This document shows, in pieces, positions 41,854 to 50,871 of a DNA stretch of 64,000 bases; position 1 is the stretch's first letter; every line of letters begins with the position of its first letter. The stretch comes from Polynucleobacter sp. MWH-UH25E. Lineage in GTDB: Bacteria > Pseudomonadota > Gammaproteobacteria > Burkholderiales > Burkholderiaceae. The translations under genes were made by a program, and so were the position numbers. The notes beneath the pieces are model-generated. The model saw nothing but the letters and a program-made list of their open reading frames with translations, was not told the origin of the DNA and searched no databases. Location of the stretch: NCBI RefSeq assembly GCF_018687095.1, contig NZ_CP061286.1, forward strand, positions 1,178,001-1,242,000, given 5' to 3'.

Positions 41854-44800
41854 GCGAGAAGTTTGATAACGCGATTGCCTGCGATCCTACAAAATCAGTG
41901 ATTGTTTCTGCCTGTGCTGGTAGTGGTAAAACATGGCTATTAGTCTCACGCATGATTCGCTTGCTTTTAGCAGGCGCTAAACCGCAAGAAATCCTAGCGC
42001 TCACATTTACTCGCAAAGCCGCGCAAGAAATGCGCGATCGTTTGTATCAGTTGTTAGAAGAGTTTTCAACTGCTGATGATGTCACCTTGGCTGAGCAGTT
42101 AGTTGATAGGGGTGTAGATTGTGACCAAGTGATGGATTTGCTGCCACAAGCTAGGGCGCTTTACCTCAAGATTTTGGCAAGCCCGCAACCGGTAGTCATC
42201 GATACTTTTCATGGTTGGTTTGGGCGACTCTTGGACGCCGCCCCAGTATCGGCTGAAGTCCAGCCAGGCTTTCGTTTGCGAGAGGATGCGAAGCGCTTGC
42301 AAGAAGAGTGTATGTCGGATTGGTGGGGTAATTTACCCAAGGATTTACAAGCACACTACGACGTTTTGCTAGAAGAGTTTGGCGCGTTTGAGACGCAAAA
42401 ATTCTTGATGGGTAACTACAGTCTATTTAAGCAAAGAGGTGCATGGTCGTTTTTTCAAGATACTTGCAATAATCAGGGTGTTAAGCCCATTGATTGTCTT
42501 GACAAACTTCTTCCAACTTTAGGCTCTGTAAATCCACTAGAAGCTTTTTGGAGTCAGCCGCAGACTAAAGCCAATTTAGAAATCATGTACCGGTGCTTTA
42601 GTAATGGCACTAAAACTCAACAAGACAAAGCCCCATTTATTTTGGATGTCATCGCGCATCATGCGGCAGGTGGTTCCGTAATGGAAATCGCCAGCAAATG
42701 GGAGAGTTATTTCTTTACGCAAAAGCGCACTCCTCTAAAAGATATTGCAGAGATGAGTGCCCCGATGAAGAAATATCTTGAAGGCTTAGGTCAAGATCCC
42801 GCGGAGATTACCGCCATTCGCACAGATTGGCTAAGGGCCTACGAAGCTCTATTTAAGTGGCAGAGCGAGCATTTAATCCATCAATTAAACGATGCTTGGT
42901 TTGCCATGAGTGAGGCCATGCTTGCGCATATGGAAAGAAGTAAAGAAGCCATGCGAGTGCGCGATTTTGATGATTTAGAGATTGGCGTAAGTCAATTGAT
43001 GGCAAGCTCGGATAACGCTGCTTATTTACAAGCTAGGTTAGATGCCAAATACAAACATATCTTGATTGATGAATTCCAAGACACCAACCCATTACAGTGG
43101 CAGATATTACGCTCATGGCTTGCGGGCTATGGTGATGATGGATCAATGCCGAGCGTGTTTATCGTTGGCGATCCTAAGCAATCGATCTATCGCTTCCGTC
43201 GTGCTGATCCTCGATTATTTGATAGCGCGCGAGATTTCTTAGTTGAAAAACTAGGAGCAACTCCTCTGTATCAAAATGAGACTCGTCGTAATGCGTCAAG
43301 TATTAATGATGCCGTGAATCAGATTTTTCTAGCTGGATCGTTGCCAGAGAGTTATCGCTACGCAGAGCAGACAACGGCCTGGAAACCCCTGTTAGATGGG
43401 CTTCCCGAGCAAGAATATGCTGCTAAGGGCGAAGCTTACTTATTGCCTTTGATCTCGCGAGAAGAGCCAATAGTCGCAACACGAGTTGGCACTGCGCTAG
43501 ATGGCCCGATTGAAGATGCGGGTCAAACTACACCGGTTCAGCAGCGCTATGAAGAGGGCAAACTGGTCAGTCGTTTGATTCATCATCTATTAGCCACTCG
43601 TCAAGTGATGGATAAAAAAGAGGGTAAATCGATTTGGCGTCTTGCAAGAGGTAGTGACTTTATTTTGTTAGTAAAGCGGCGCGAATTTTTACCCCAATAT
43701 GAAAAAGCGCTGCGTGAGGCGGGTCTTGCTTATGACAGTTCTCGCTTAGGAGGATTGCTCAATACCCTTGAGATTGATGATTTGATTGCATTGCTAACAG
43801 CATTGGTTTCACCAAGACATGATTTGCCTTTGGCGCAGGTATTACGCAGCCCTATATTTGGTTTTTCTGAAGGGCAGATGCAAGAACTTGCCAAGAGTGT
43901 CGGTAATGAGCTTCCGAGTTGGTGGGATGCATTGCAGCTCAATCAAAGCCCTCTAATTCAGAAGGTGGCACGCTATCTAGAGCGCTGGCGCGGCCTGGGC
44001 GAGGTGTTGCCGGTGCATGATTTACTGGATTTGATTTATCACGAGAGTGATTTGCGTATTAAATATGCTGTTTCTGCCCAAAACTTGGCGCGTGCGCAAG
44101 TGCTGGCAAATCTAGATGCCTTCTTAGAGTTGGCTTTAAACCAAGATGGTGGTCGATATCCAAGCTTAAGTCGCTTTATTGATGAGATCAACGCAATGCG
44201 TCGTGGCGACGATGATGAGACGCCGGATGAGGGCGATGTTGAGCTAGAGGTGGAAACGGATGTTGATGACAATCTTGCCGAAGCTGATGTTGATAATGAA
44301 ATGTCTGAAGAGGATCAACATCGGCGCGTACGTTTGATGACGATCCATGGAGCAAAGGGTTTAGAGGCCCCATTCGTCTTCATGCTCGATGCGAACAACA
44401 CGGAATGGAAAGCGCCATATCGTGGCGTGCTGTTGGATTGGTCTCCTGAAAAAACCAGTCCAAGCCATTTATCTTTGTATACCGCTAAGACCTTAACGGG
44501 CGAGCGTAATTCGATCTTTCAAAAAGAAGCCGAGGTCAGTCAAAATGAAAACTGGAACTTGCTATACGTAGCGATGACTAGAGCCAAGCAGGGCTTATGG
44601 ATCAGTGGTGTTGCATCCAATACAAAAACTGGCATTAAAGAGCGTTCTTGGTATGGCAGAGCCTTGGCGGCTGGGGTAGCAACCCTAGATGTGGCTGCTC
44701 TCAATCTTCCAGAAGTGGCGGCACAAGCAAGCAATGCTCAAGAGCAGCTCGGTAGCATGCCATTCACGATAGATCACTTTGCGATTGAGTGGGAGTACGC

Positions 44801-45368
44801 CCAAAAAGATTACCAGAAGTTAATTTCTAAGATTGAGAGTGGTGAGTTTGCAAAAGAGCTTGCAGAAAAATCCACAGAGCAAGCGCAGGAGCAGCCCGAC
44901 CCTGAAATTTTGGAAGAGGGAACCAACTTTCATAAATTGCTAGAGTTCTTAACTCCAGACTCAAGCAGTCCCATAAAACCGCCTATGCCAACCGAGCAAG
45001 AGGTGATGAATTGGTTGGGCGTGGATCAAGATCATGCTAAGAGAGTGATTGAGCGGGCAACTAGAGTATTAACAGCAACAGAACTCAAGCCTTATCTCAC
45101 CTCAGGTCAGTGGGTTGCCGCATGGAACGAACTTGATATTGCTAGTAAAGAAGGCAAGAGCTACCGTATGGATAGATTGGTGGAATTTGATGATCACATC
45201 GCCATCCTGGATTACAAGCTAACTATTCCGGAGTTGGGTAGTAAAAAGTACGAGCAATATCGCGAACAGTTGCAGAACTACCGCAATGAATTGACCCGAA
45301 TCCGCGAAGACAAGCCTAATAAGGCTTATTTGATTTCCTCATCGGGTGAGATCAAAGAGATTTCTTGA
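41850..45368 (+). CDS. addA: AddA-like UvrD/RecB-family helicase-nuclease subunit
   Basis: The GTG at 41850, overlapping the partner's stop, gives 1172 residues. Helicase motifs are complete: Walker A ACAGSGKT (21-28), motif II LIDEFQDTNPLQW, motif III VGDPKQSIYRFRRAD, motif V MTIHGAKGLEAPFVF and motif VI VAMTRAKQGLW. The C-terminus has the PD-(D/E)XK nuclease signature RMDRLVEFDDHIAILDYK. A strongly acidic stretch (about 44210-44320) precedes motif V. It is the active motor of an AddAB recombination-repair complex that works with RecA. Confidence 0.9.
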   Translation: MSEKFDNAIACDPTKSVIVSACAGSGKTWLLVSRMIRLLLAGAKPQEILALTFTRKAAQEMRDRLYQLLEEFSTADDVTLAEQLVDRGVDCDQVMDLLPQARALYLKILASPQPVVIDTFHGWFGRLLDAAPVSAEVQPGFRLREDAKRLQEECMSDWWGNLPKDLQAHYDVLLEEFGAFETQKFLMGNYSLFKQRGAWSFFQDTCNNQGVKPIDCLDKLLPTLGSVNPLEAFWSQPQTKANLEIMYRCFSNGTKTQQDKAPFILDVIAHHAAGGSVMEIASKWESYFFTQKRTPLKDIAEMSAPMKKYLEGLGQDPAEITAIRTDWLRAYEALFKWQSEHLIHQLNDAWFAMSEAMLAHMERSKEAMRVRDFDDLEIGVSQLMASSDNAAYLQARLDAKYKHILIDEFQDTNPLQWQILRSWLAGYGDDGSMPSVFIVGDPKQSIYRFRRADPRLFDSARDFLVEKLGATPLYQNETRRNASSINDAVNQIFLAGSLPESYRYAEQTTAWKPLLDGLPEQEYAAKGEAYLLPLISREEPIVATRVGTALDGPIEDAGQTTPVQQRYEEGKLVSRLIHHLLATRQVMDKKEGKSIWRLARGSDFILLVKRREFLPQYEKALREAGLAYDSSRLGGLLNTLEIDDLIALLTALVSPRHDLPLAQVLRSPIFGFSEGQMQELAKSVGNELPSWWDALQLNQSPLIQKVARYLERWRGLGEVLPVHDLLDLIYHESDLRIKYAVSAQNLARAQVLANLDAFLELALNQDGGRYPSLSRFIDEINAMRRGDDDETPDEGDVELEVETDVDDNLAEADVDNEMSEEDQHRRVRLMTIHGAKGLEAPFVFMLDANNTEWKAPYRGVLLDWSPEKTSPSHLSLYTAKTLTGERNSIFQKEAEVSQNENWNLLYVAMTRAKQGLWISGVASNTKTGIKERSWYGRALAAGVATLDVAALNLPEVAAQASNAQEQLGSMPFTIDHFAIEWEYAQKDYQKLISKIESGEFAKELAEKSTEQAQEQPDPEILEEGTNFHKLLEFLTPDSSSPIKPPMPTEQEVMNWLGVDQDHAKRVIERATRVLTATELKPYLTSGQWVAAWNELDIASKEGKSYRMDRLVEFDDHIAILDYKLTIPELGSKKYEQYREQLQNYRNELTRIREDKPNKAYLISSSGEIKEIS

Positions 45369-45381
45369 TGTACCCAGATGT

Positions 45382-45729
45382 CTAGGCAGTCGCCTTTAAC
45401 TTGCTGGCCATTAAAACGCCTTTATTAATTCTTTTCTCAATGGTAGAGATGGTTTTAGATTCTCTCTTTACTTCACCTAATATTTGATTAATGAAGGTTT
45501 GCCAGCCTTCACCTTTAGATTTATAGAAATCTAAAGTGTCCTTATCAATCCTTAGGGTGATCTGTTCTTTGGTGCCGCTACCAAGAGGTCTACCTCGTCC
45601 CCGAATAGCTCTATGTTTAATTTCATCCCACTCTTTGTCGGTGAGCGGAGGTGAGTCTGGGTCAGATAAGGCGGCTTTCGTAATTGCAATATCTTCTTTA
45701 GCGCTAGGTCTAATAATTTTCTTCTTCAT
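45382..45729 (-). CDS. brnA: BrnA-type antitoxin
   Basis: A 115-residue basic protein with the central PPLTDKEWDEIKHRAIRGRGRPLGSGTKEQITLRIDKD, the BrnA pattern, and a ribbon-helix-helix DNA-binding segment (ITLRIDKDTLDFYKSKGEGWQTFINQILGE). It neutralises BrnT and represses the operon. A C-terminal extension (from about residue 88) is longer than in typical BrnA. Its start overlaps the end of brnT by 20 bases, the usual toxin-first order. Confidence 0.88.
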   Translation of the reverse strand: MKKKIIRPSAKEDIAITKAALSDPDSPPLTDKEWDEIKHRAIRGRGRPLGSGTKEQITLRIDKDTLDFYKSKGEGWQTFINQILGEVKRESKTISTIEKRINKGVLMASKLKATA

Positions 45730-45982
45730 ATTTATCGATCTCCCGAATGTTTGCTTTTCTCAGGCTAATAATTCTCATTGTTGCTTTTGACTCTACATAA
45801 ACCACGCAATATAAGCGTTGACTCATTAGTGCTAAAGCGACAAACCTTTCTTCTCCATACTCTTTTCTGCGGTCAACCCACTTCAGTGCTGTATCCCAAT
45901 CTAGTAACTGAGCGGCCGAGAGGGGTAGGCCATGCTTCTTCAAATTGGAATTATTTTTTGCCAAATCATAGGTAAATTTCAT
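45710..45982 (-). CDS. brnT: BrnT-type ribonuclease toxin
   Basis: The 90-residue protein matches BrnT: FTYDLAKNNSNLKKHGLPLSAAQLLDWDTALKWVDRRKEYGEERFVAL...CVVYVESKATMRIISLRKANIREIDKY. The N-terminal D-x-x-K-N-x-x-N-x-x-K-H-G, the R-x-Y-G-E-x-R core and the C-terminal R-x-I-S-x-R-x-A segment are family hallmarks of this RelE-like RNase. It is chromosomal here, between the AddA-like gene and a TPR gene, with no mobile element seen next to it. Confidence 0.9.
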   Translation of the reverse strand: MKFTYDLAKNNSNLKKHGLPLSAAQLLDWDTALKWVDRRKEYGEERFVALALMSQRLYCVVYVESKATMRIISLRKANIREIDKYEEENY

Positions 45983-46176
45983 CCAAATTATTGTAGTTAC
46001 ATAAAATCATAACATCAATGAATTAATATAGCTACAAAAAATAAGGTTACTCCATTTGAGGAGCTCTATTCTTAGGCTTGAATTTCCCCAAAAAGCCCTC
46101 ATATAGCTAAGGGATAGCAAAAATACCCAAACTAGCGATAATAAAAATCGCAATGAATTTCCTACAAGGAGTTTTA

Positions 46177-47004
46177 ATGAAAATGCGTAATGTAATGAAG
46201 GTAACGAAGATGTTTGTGACAGTGTTCGCAAGCGCGCTCTTGCTAACGAGTTCTCTCGCTTTTGCCGAAGCAACATTGCCAGAGGTTTCTCAAGCCATTC
46301 AATCAGGTCAATTGGCTAAAGCCGATGCCATGATGAAAGAGGTATTACAAAACCATCCGAATAGCGCCAAGGCGCATTACATTGCATCTGAACTCTATTT
46401 GCGTGAAGGCAAAATTGATGCCGCGCGTCAAGCCTTTGTTAAAGCAGAAAATCTAGCGCCTGGATTGCCATTCGCTCAGCCTGAATCTGTTCAGCGCCTA
46501 CAAGCAGAGTTGCGCGCTGGCGCAGTGCCTGCCCACACAAGCGCAAATGCAGGCGCAGGTTCTATCTTCACCAGCCCCATGTTCTGGATTCTGATTGCGA
46601 TCTTGATCGCCGGAATTATGTTCTTCATGAGAAAGCGTCAACAACCTGTAGAGGTATACAACGCGCCGACAGCAAATGGCCCATATCCTGGCGCTCCCGG
46701 TGCTCCTGGTGCTTATCCTCCTGGTTATCCTGGTGCACCTAGCGTAGGTAGTGGCTTGATGGGTAGCTTGGCAACGGGCGCCGCTTTAGGTGCTGGCATG
46801 GTTGCGGGTGAAGCATTGGCTAGCCATTTAATGGGTGGCGGCCAACACGCTAATCCCGGAAATATCAACAATGGCTTTAATCAAGTCGGTGGAATCGCGC
46901 CAGACGCTCCGAACTTTGGAGTGAACGATGCGAGCTCGTGGGATGACGCTGGTGCCAGCTCTTGGGATGACAGTGGTGGTGGCGATTTCATGAGTGACGT
47001 TTAA
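46177..47004 (+). CDS. Exported TPR protein with one membrane helix and Gly/Pro-rich, Trp/Asp-rich tail
   Basis: The ATG at 46177 has AAGGAG at 46166-46171 and gives 275 residues. Features in order are a signal peptide (ending SLAFA), a TPR-like helical pair (QAIQSGQLAKADAMMKEVLQNHP, AHYIASELYLREGKIDAARQAF), a membrane helix near residue 140 (PMFWILIAILIAGIMFFMRK), a Pro/Gly-rich linker, a Gly/Ala zipper (GSLATGAALGAGMVAGEAL), and a tail with two SSWDD repeats. This domain order recurs in betaproteobacterial envelope proteins of unknown function. DUF1993 follows 20 bases later. Confidence 0.72.
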   Translation: MKMRNVMKVTKMFVTVFASALLLTSSLAFAEATLPEVSQAIQSGQLAKADAMMKEVLQNHPNSAKAHYIASELYLREGKIDAARQAFVKAENLAPGLPFAQPESVQRLQAELRAGAVPAHTSANAGAGSIFTSPMFWILIAILIAGIMFFMRKRQQPVEVYNAPTANGPYPGAPGAPGAYPPGYPGAPSVGSGLMGSLATGAALGAGMVAGEALASHLMGGGQHANPGNINNGFNQVGGIAPDAPNFGVNDASSWDDAGASSWDDSGGGDFMSDV

Positions 47005-47024
47005 ATCGGAGGATAAATATTCAT

Positions 47025-47528
47025 ATGGCAATGTCAATGTATCAAGCATCGATTCCGCAGTTTGTGAAGATGCTGACAAATCTCTCCAACATCTTGAAAA
47101 AAGGTGAGGCCTTCGCCAAGGAAAAGAATATTGATGGCACAGTGTTGGTCAATGATCGCCTCGCGCCAGATATGTTCCCGCTATCAAAGCAAATCCAAAT
47201 TGCCTGCGACCAAGTCAAGAACGGCATGGCGCGTCTTGCTGGCGTTGAGCCACCCAAATTCGATGATCACGAAAGTACTTTTGAGCAGTTGCAAGAGCGT
47301 ATTGCTAAAACCATTGCTTTTGCTAAGACAATTACCCCTGCGCAGCTTGAGGGTAGCGAGACTAAAGAAATTAAGTTCTCAATTAAAGAATGGAACTTTG
47401 AGTTTGTAGGTGATCAATACCTGCTAACCTGGATCATTCCTAACTTCTACTTTCATATTGCGACTGCGTACAACATCCTGCGTCACAACGGTGTAGAGGT
47501 GGGTAAGTCTGACTACCTTGGGGGCTAG
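47025..47528 (+). CDS. DUF1993 family protein
   Basis: The 167-residue product is helical and fits DUF1993: SIPQFVKMLTNLSNILKKGEAFAKEKNID near the start and FYFHIATAYNILRHNGVEVGKSDYLGG at the end, where the conserved H-x-x-x-x-Y-x-x-L-R-x-x-G pattern resembles DinB-like four-helix proteins. No reaction is known. ATGs at 47025 and 47031 are both possible; GGAGGA lies at 47008-47013. It may share a transcript with the TPR gene. Confidence 0.8.
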   Translation: MAMSMYQASIPQFVKMLTNLSNILKKGEAFAKEKNIDGTVLVNDRLAPDMFPLSKQIQIACDQVKNGMARLAGVEPPKFDDHESTFEQLQERIAKTIAFAKTITPAQLEGSETKEIKFSIKEWNFEFVGDQYLLTWIIPNFYFHIATAYNILRHNGVEVGKSDYLGG

Positions 47529-47545
47529 GCTATTACAATAGCCTC

Positions 47546-47662
47546 ATGGAACTGCTTTCAGAAATCGTTGAGACCGTAAACCCTTGGCTTTTTAGAGTCA
47601 GCGTTTATCTGTCGAATGCATTTCTAGATGACCCCGCGATACTCGCTTTTGCTTTTTGCTAA
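47546..47662 (+). CDS. Possible 38-residue hydrophobic microprotein
   Basis: An ORF of 38 codons begins with ATG 47546, six bases after a TACAAT box (47534-47539), as in other possibly leaderless genes here. The product (MELLSEIVETVNPWLFRV...AILAFAFC) is mildly hydrophobic with no recognised domain. A strong terminator follows at 47681. Without homologues in view it may be chance or a gene remnant. Confidence 0.3.
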   Translation: MELLSEIVETVNPWLFRVSVYLSNAFLDDPAILAFAFC

Positions 47663-47680
47663 TCGTATCAGTGCAAATTA

Positions 47681-47720
47681 AAAAAACCACCGCGTCAGAA
47701 ACCTTCAGCGGTGGTTTTTT
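47681..47720. terminator. Strong Rho-independent terminator
   Basis: AAAAAACCACCGC (47681-47693) pairs perfectly with GCGGTGGTTTTTT (47708-47720) over 13 bp with a 14-base loop. It lies between the small ORF/DUF1993 gene and the convergent Bug gene and could serve both. Confidence 0.88.
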
Positions 47721-47749
47721 ATTGGTAGAAGAAAAAGTCTACTTACTGC

Positions 47750-48721
47750 TTACTTAATCATTCCCGCATTCTTCGCATCTTCCATAGATTGCGCGGTTTT
47801 CTCTTTCATAAATGCTGGCATCTTTGCTAGCGGAATATCTACCAATACAAAACCAGACTCTTCTAGTTTTTTCTTAGTCTCAGGATCAGCATTGAGTTTG
47901 GCAAAGTAATCTGACATCTTTTGTTGTAGCACTAGTGGGGTAGATTTCGGTACGGCTACACCACGATAAGCACCGTCTACCCAGTTCAGGCCTAACTCTT
48001 TAAAGGTGGGTACATCCGGCAGGGCGGGATTGCGTTTCTCGGTGGCGATAGCAAGGGTGCGTACTTTTCCTTTTTGCTGAATTGCTAATGGCAAATAACC
48101 CATCGCGCCATCAACGTGCATACCAATAAGCGCGGTAATTAAATCGCCTGTGCCTTTAAAGGGTACGTAATTAATTTTGACGCCTGCCAATTTATTCAGA
48201 CGCTCTACAGCCATATGGTTAGCAGAGTATTGGGCCGAGCCAGCCAAGGACATCTTGCCAGGCTCTTTCTTAGCTGCCGCAATAAATTCTTGATAGGTTT
48301 TATACGGACTATCAGCAGAGACCATCAAGGCATCTGGGGTGAAGTGGTAGTAGTAGATCGCATTGATGTCGTCAGTCTTGTACTGAATACCTTCTTGTAG
48401 TGGCTGCAAGATGGTGTGCGGAATATTGACGCCTACTACGGTTGCGCCATCGGCGGGGTAGGTATTAAGCGCGCTCCAAACAAGAGCGCCACCAGCACCA
48501 GCGCGATTCATTACCACCATGGGTTGCCCAAACTTTTTCGCAGAGATATCAGCTTGATAGCGGGCAACTAGATCCGATTCACCAGCAGGCGGAAAGGGAA
48601 TGATGTACTGGATGGTTCTATCGGGGAAGGGTGCTGCGGATTGCGCAAACGCTGCTGTACACAGGCCTAAGAAAAAACAAAACCCAGCAACGATATAAGT
48701 TGCCTTCTGATACACCTTCAT
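47750..48721 (-). CDS. Bug/TctC-family periplasmic substrate-binding protein, divergent member
   Basis: A signal peptide (ending AAFAQ) precedes FPDRTIQYIIPFPPAGESDLVARY. The usual PPGG loop is PPAGES here and DGYT is replaced by DGATV, so the binding site probably differs from its paralogues. GAGGALVWS and YVPFKGTGDLITALIG are recognisable. Length is 323. The gene is monocistronic in appearance, ending at a strong terminator and divergent from umuD. The ligand is unknown. Confidence 0.9.
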   Translation of the reverse strand: MKVYQKATYIVAGFCFFLGLCTAAFAQSAAPFPDRTIQYIIPFPPAGESDLVARYQADISAKKFGQPMVVMNRAGAGGALVWSALNTYPADGATVVGVNIPHTILQPLQEGIQYKTDDINAIYYYHFTPDALMVSADSPYKTYQEFIAAAKKEPGKMSLAGSAQYSANHMAVERLNKLAGVKINYVPFKGTGDLITALIGMHVDGAMGYLPLAIQQKGKVRTLAIATEKRNPALPDVPTFKELGLNWVDGAYRGVAVPKSTPLVLQQKMSDYFAKLNADPETKKKLEESGFVLVDIPLAKMPAFMKEKTAQSMEDAKNAGMIK

Positions 48722-48889
48722 TTGTCTCCCCCACCGGTATCGGTTGTTTTGGAATGAAAATTCATCAAAAACTCAAGACCCATTATGGGTTAAATCCCTC
48801 CTGAGGAGATTGGGGTTTATGACTAGAAAAACCGCCTCAAAGACTCGAAAACAACAAAAACAGCCTCATTTTTCAGGTTTTTATATATA

Positions 48890-48905
48890 CTGTATAAACA
48901 TACAG
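48890..48905 (+). promoter_or_regulatory. LexA (SOS) box upstream of umuDC
   Basis: CTGTATAAACATACAG at 48890-48905 exactly matches CTGT-N8-ACAG and is part of a longer AT-rich dyad extending to TATA on both sides. It ends 13 bases before the umuD ATG, so LexA bound here would block the promoter. SOS induction of umuDC is expected. Confidence 0.92.
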
Positions 48906-48918
48906 TATATTAATCACT

Positions 48919-49416
48919 ATGAAAACGCAGTTAAGCCCCCTAAAAACGACCTTAAGTCAGGCACCGCAAGCCTTGGCAGGTCATTTTGCTACTTATGAAC
49001 TCAAGCTCTTAAGTCACCGTATTTCAGCTGGGTTCCCTAGTCCGGCGGCGGATTATGCTGAGGATGGCTTGGATTTAAACCAGTACCTCGTAGAGAACAA
49101 GCCCGCCACTTTCATGTTCACCGTGAAGGGTGACTCGATGTTGGGTGCAGGAATTTGTGACGGCGATAAGGTCGTAGTGGATAAAGCGTTAAAGCCAAAA
49201 CACAAAGATATCGTGGTTGCAGTCGTTGATGGTGAGTACACCATTAAACGCCTATATCAATCACGTGGCCGCGTTGAGTTGCAACCTGAGAACCCGAGCT
49301 ATGAGCCCATCACATTTGGTGAGGGTAATGAGTTGCAGATTTGGGGTGTAGTAGTTGGCGTGGTGCGCAAGTACAGCACTGCGAGCACTCGTTACAACAA
49401 GAGTATCAAGCTATGA
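48919..49416 (+). CDS. umuD: UmuD-like SOS mutagenesis protein
   Basis: The 165-residue S24-family protein has the cleavage site in ISAGFPSPAADY (Ala37-Gly38), the catalytic serine in GDSM (Ser73) and the lysine in YTIKRL (Lys110). After RecA-stimulated self-cleavage UmuD' pairs with UmuC as polymerase V. It lacks the N-terminal DNA-binding domain of LexA. It has a LexA box upstream and its stop overlaps the umuC ATG by four bases. Confidence 0.95.
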   Translation: MKTQLSPLKTTLSQAPQALAGHFATYELKLLSHRISAGFPSPAADYAEDGLDLNQYLVENKPATFMFTVKGDSMLGAGICDGDKVVVDKALKPKHKDIVVAVVDGEYTIKRLYQSRGRVELQPENPSYEPITFGEGNELQIWGVVVGVVRKYSTASTRYNKSIKL

Positions 49417-50741
49417 GTGCGCCACAAAAATTACCTACCACTCATTTAACCCCAGCATTGTTTGCTTTGGTGGATGTGAACAATTTTTATGTTTCTTGTG
49501 AGCGTGTTTTTCAGCCCAAGCTTGAAACCGTTCCTATGGTCGTGCTATCAAATAATGATGGATGCGCCGTAGCGCGTAGCGCGGAAGTCAAGGCCCTAGG
49601 GGTTAAGATGGGTATGCCCTGGTTTCAGATGAAAGATCTGGCCAAGAAGCACGGCATTACTGCCTACTCATCAAACTACACGCTATATGGCGATATGAGC
49701 AATCGCGTAGTGCAGGTACTCAAAACATTTACACCCAAGATTGAGATCTACAGCATTGATGAAAGCTTCTTGCAAATTGAGAGTGTTTTAAAACACTACC
49801 GCGACACCATTGAGTTTGGTCAATCGATTCGACAAACCGTGAAAGAGACAACCGGCTTGCCAGTCTGCGTTGGCATTGGCGCTAGCAAGACTTTGGCGAA
49901 GTTGGCCAATCATTTAGCAAAGAAGCATCCTACATTCTCTGGCGTATGTGATGTACAGGCAATGCCCAAAGAAGAACTCTATCAATGGATGAGCGAGACT
50001 GAGGTTGGTGAGGTGTGGGGTATTGGTCGGCAGTTAAATAAAAAACTTAAAGCGCAGGGTATTCATAGTGTGTTTGACCTACTGTGTGCTTCACCACAGG
50101 CTATGCGCCAGCAATATGGTGTGGTCATGGAGCGCCTTTGCCATGAGTTGCGAGGCACTTCCTGCCTACAGTTAGAAGAAGTGGCGCCAGATAAACAGCA
50201 AATCATCGCTTCTCGCAGCTTTGGCAAGCTAGTGACCAGCCAGACTGAGCTAGCCCAATCAGTAGCGACTCATGTCGCGAGAGCCGCAGAGAAGTTGAGA
50301 GGGCAAGATGGGGTGACTGGTGCATTAACGGTGTTTATTCAGACAAACCCATTTAAGCAATATGAGCCACAGCACCATCAAAGCATCACCGTTCCTTTGG
50401 CTAATCCAACAGACAACACGCTGACATTAACTAACGCAGCACTAGCAGGCCTGAGGCAAATTTATCAACCGAAGTTTCGTTATAAGAAGGCGGGAATCAT
50501 TCTGAACTGCATTAGCGATAAACCTAGCGTACAGCAATCACTCTTTGAAGATCTCGAGAGCAAAGGTAAGTCAGCGCACCTTATGAAGGTGATGGATGAA
50601 ATTAATACCCGCTTTGGAAATGCAGCGCTTCGGTCAGCAGTCTCGGGTACGCAAGATAGTAAACAAGCTTGGCAAATGAGATCAAACAATCGATCACCTA
50701 ACTACACCACCAAGTGGGATGAGTTGCCCATCGCACGCTAG
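49413..50741 (+). CDS. umuC: UmuC-like Y-family DNA polymerase V catalytic subunit
   Basis: From the ATG at 49413 (ATGA overlap with umuD) the product has 442 residues. The Y-family catalytic residues lie in LVDVNNFYVSCERVF and YSIDESFLQ. VGIGASKTLAKLANHLAK and GIGRQLNKKL mark the thumb/HhH region, and a little-finger domain completes the length expected for UmuC. It performs error-prone translesion synthesis in the SOS response. A short terminator-like hairpin follows at 50795. Confidence 0.96.
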   Translation: MSAPQKLPTTHLTPALFALVDVNNFYVSCERVFQPKLETVPMVVLSNNDGCAVARSAEVKALGVKMGMPWFQMKDLAKKHGITAYSSNYTLYGDMSNRVVQVLKTFTPKIEIYSIDESFLQIESVLKHYRDTIEFGQSIRQTVKETTGLPVCVGIGASKTLAKLANHLAKKHPTFSGVCDVQAMPKEELYQWMSETEVGEVWGIGRQLNKKLKAQGIHSVFDLLCASPQAMRQQYGVVMERLCHELRGTSCLQLEEVAPDKQQIIASRSFGKLVTSQTELAQSVATHVARAAEKLRGQDGVTGALTVFIQTNPFKQYEPQHHQSITVPLANPTDNTLTLTNAALAGLRQIYQPKFRYKKAGIILNCISDKPSVQQSLFEDLESKGKSAHLMKVMDEINTRFGNAALRSAVSGTQDSKQAWQMRSNNRSPNYTTKWDELPIAR

Positions 50742-50794
50742 GAGAACCCATTAAATATAAGAATAAAAGACAGAAAAAACCACAATTTTTCACT

Positions 50795-50814
50795 AGCTCA
50801 TTTTGTGAGCTTTT
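50795..50814 (+). terminator. Short hairpin after umuC (possible terminator)
   Basis: AGCTCA (50795-50800) and TGAGCT (50806-50811) form a 6-bp stem followed by TTTT-like bases. It is weak but lies in the right place to end the umuDC transcript. Confidence 0.45.
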
Positions 50815-50871
50815 GACTCAGTAGTCTTGTAATAACGCAACAACTAAGCAATCACAGCAGAGGAGAAATAC

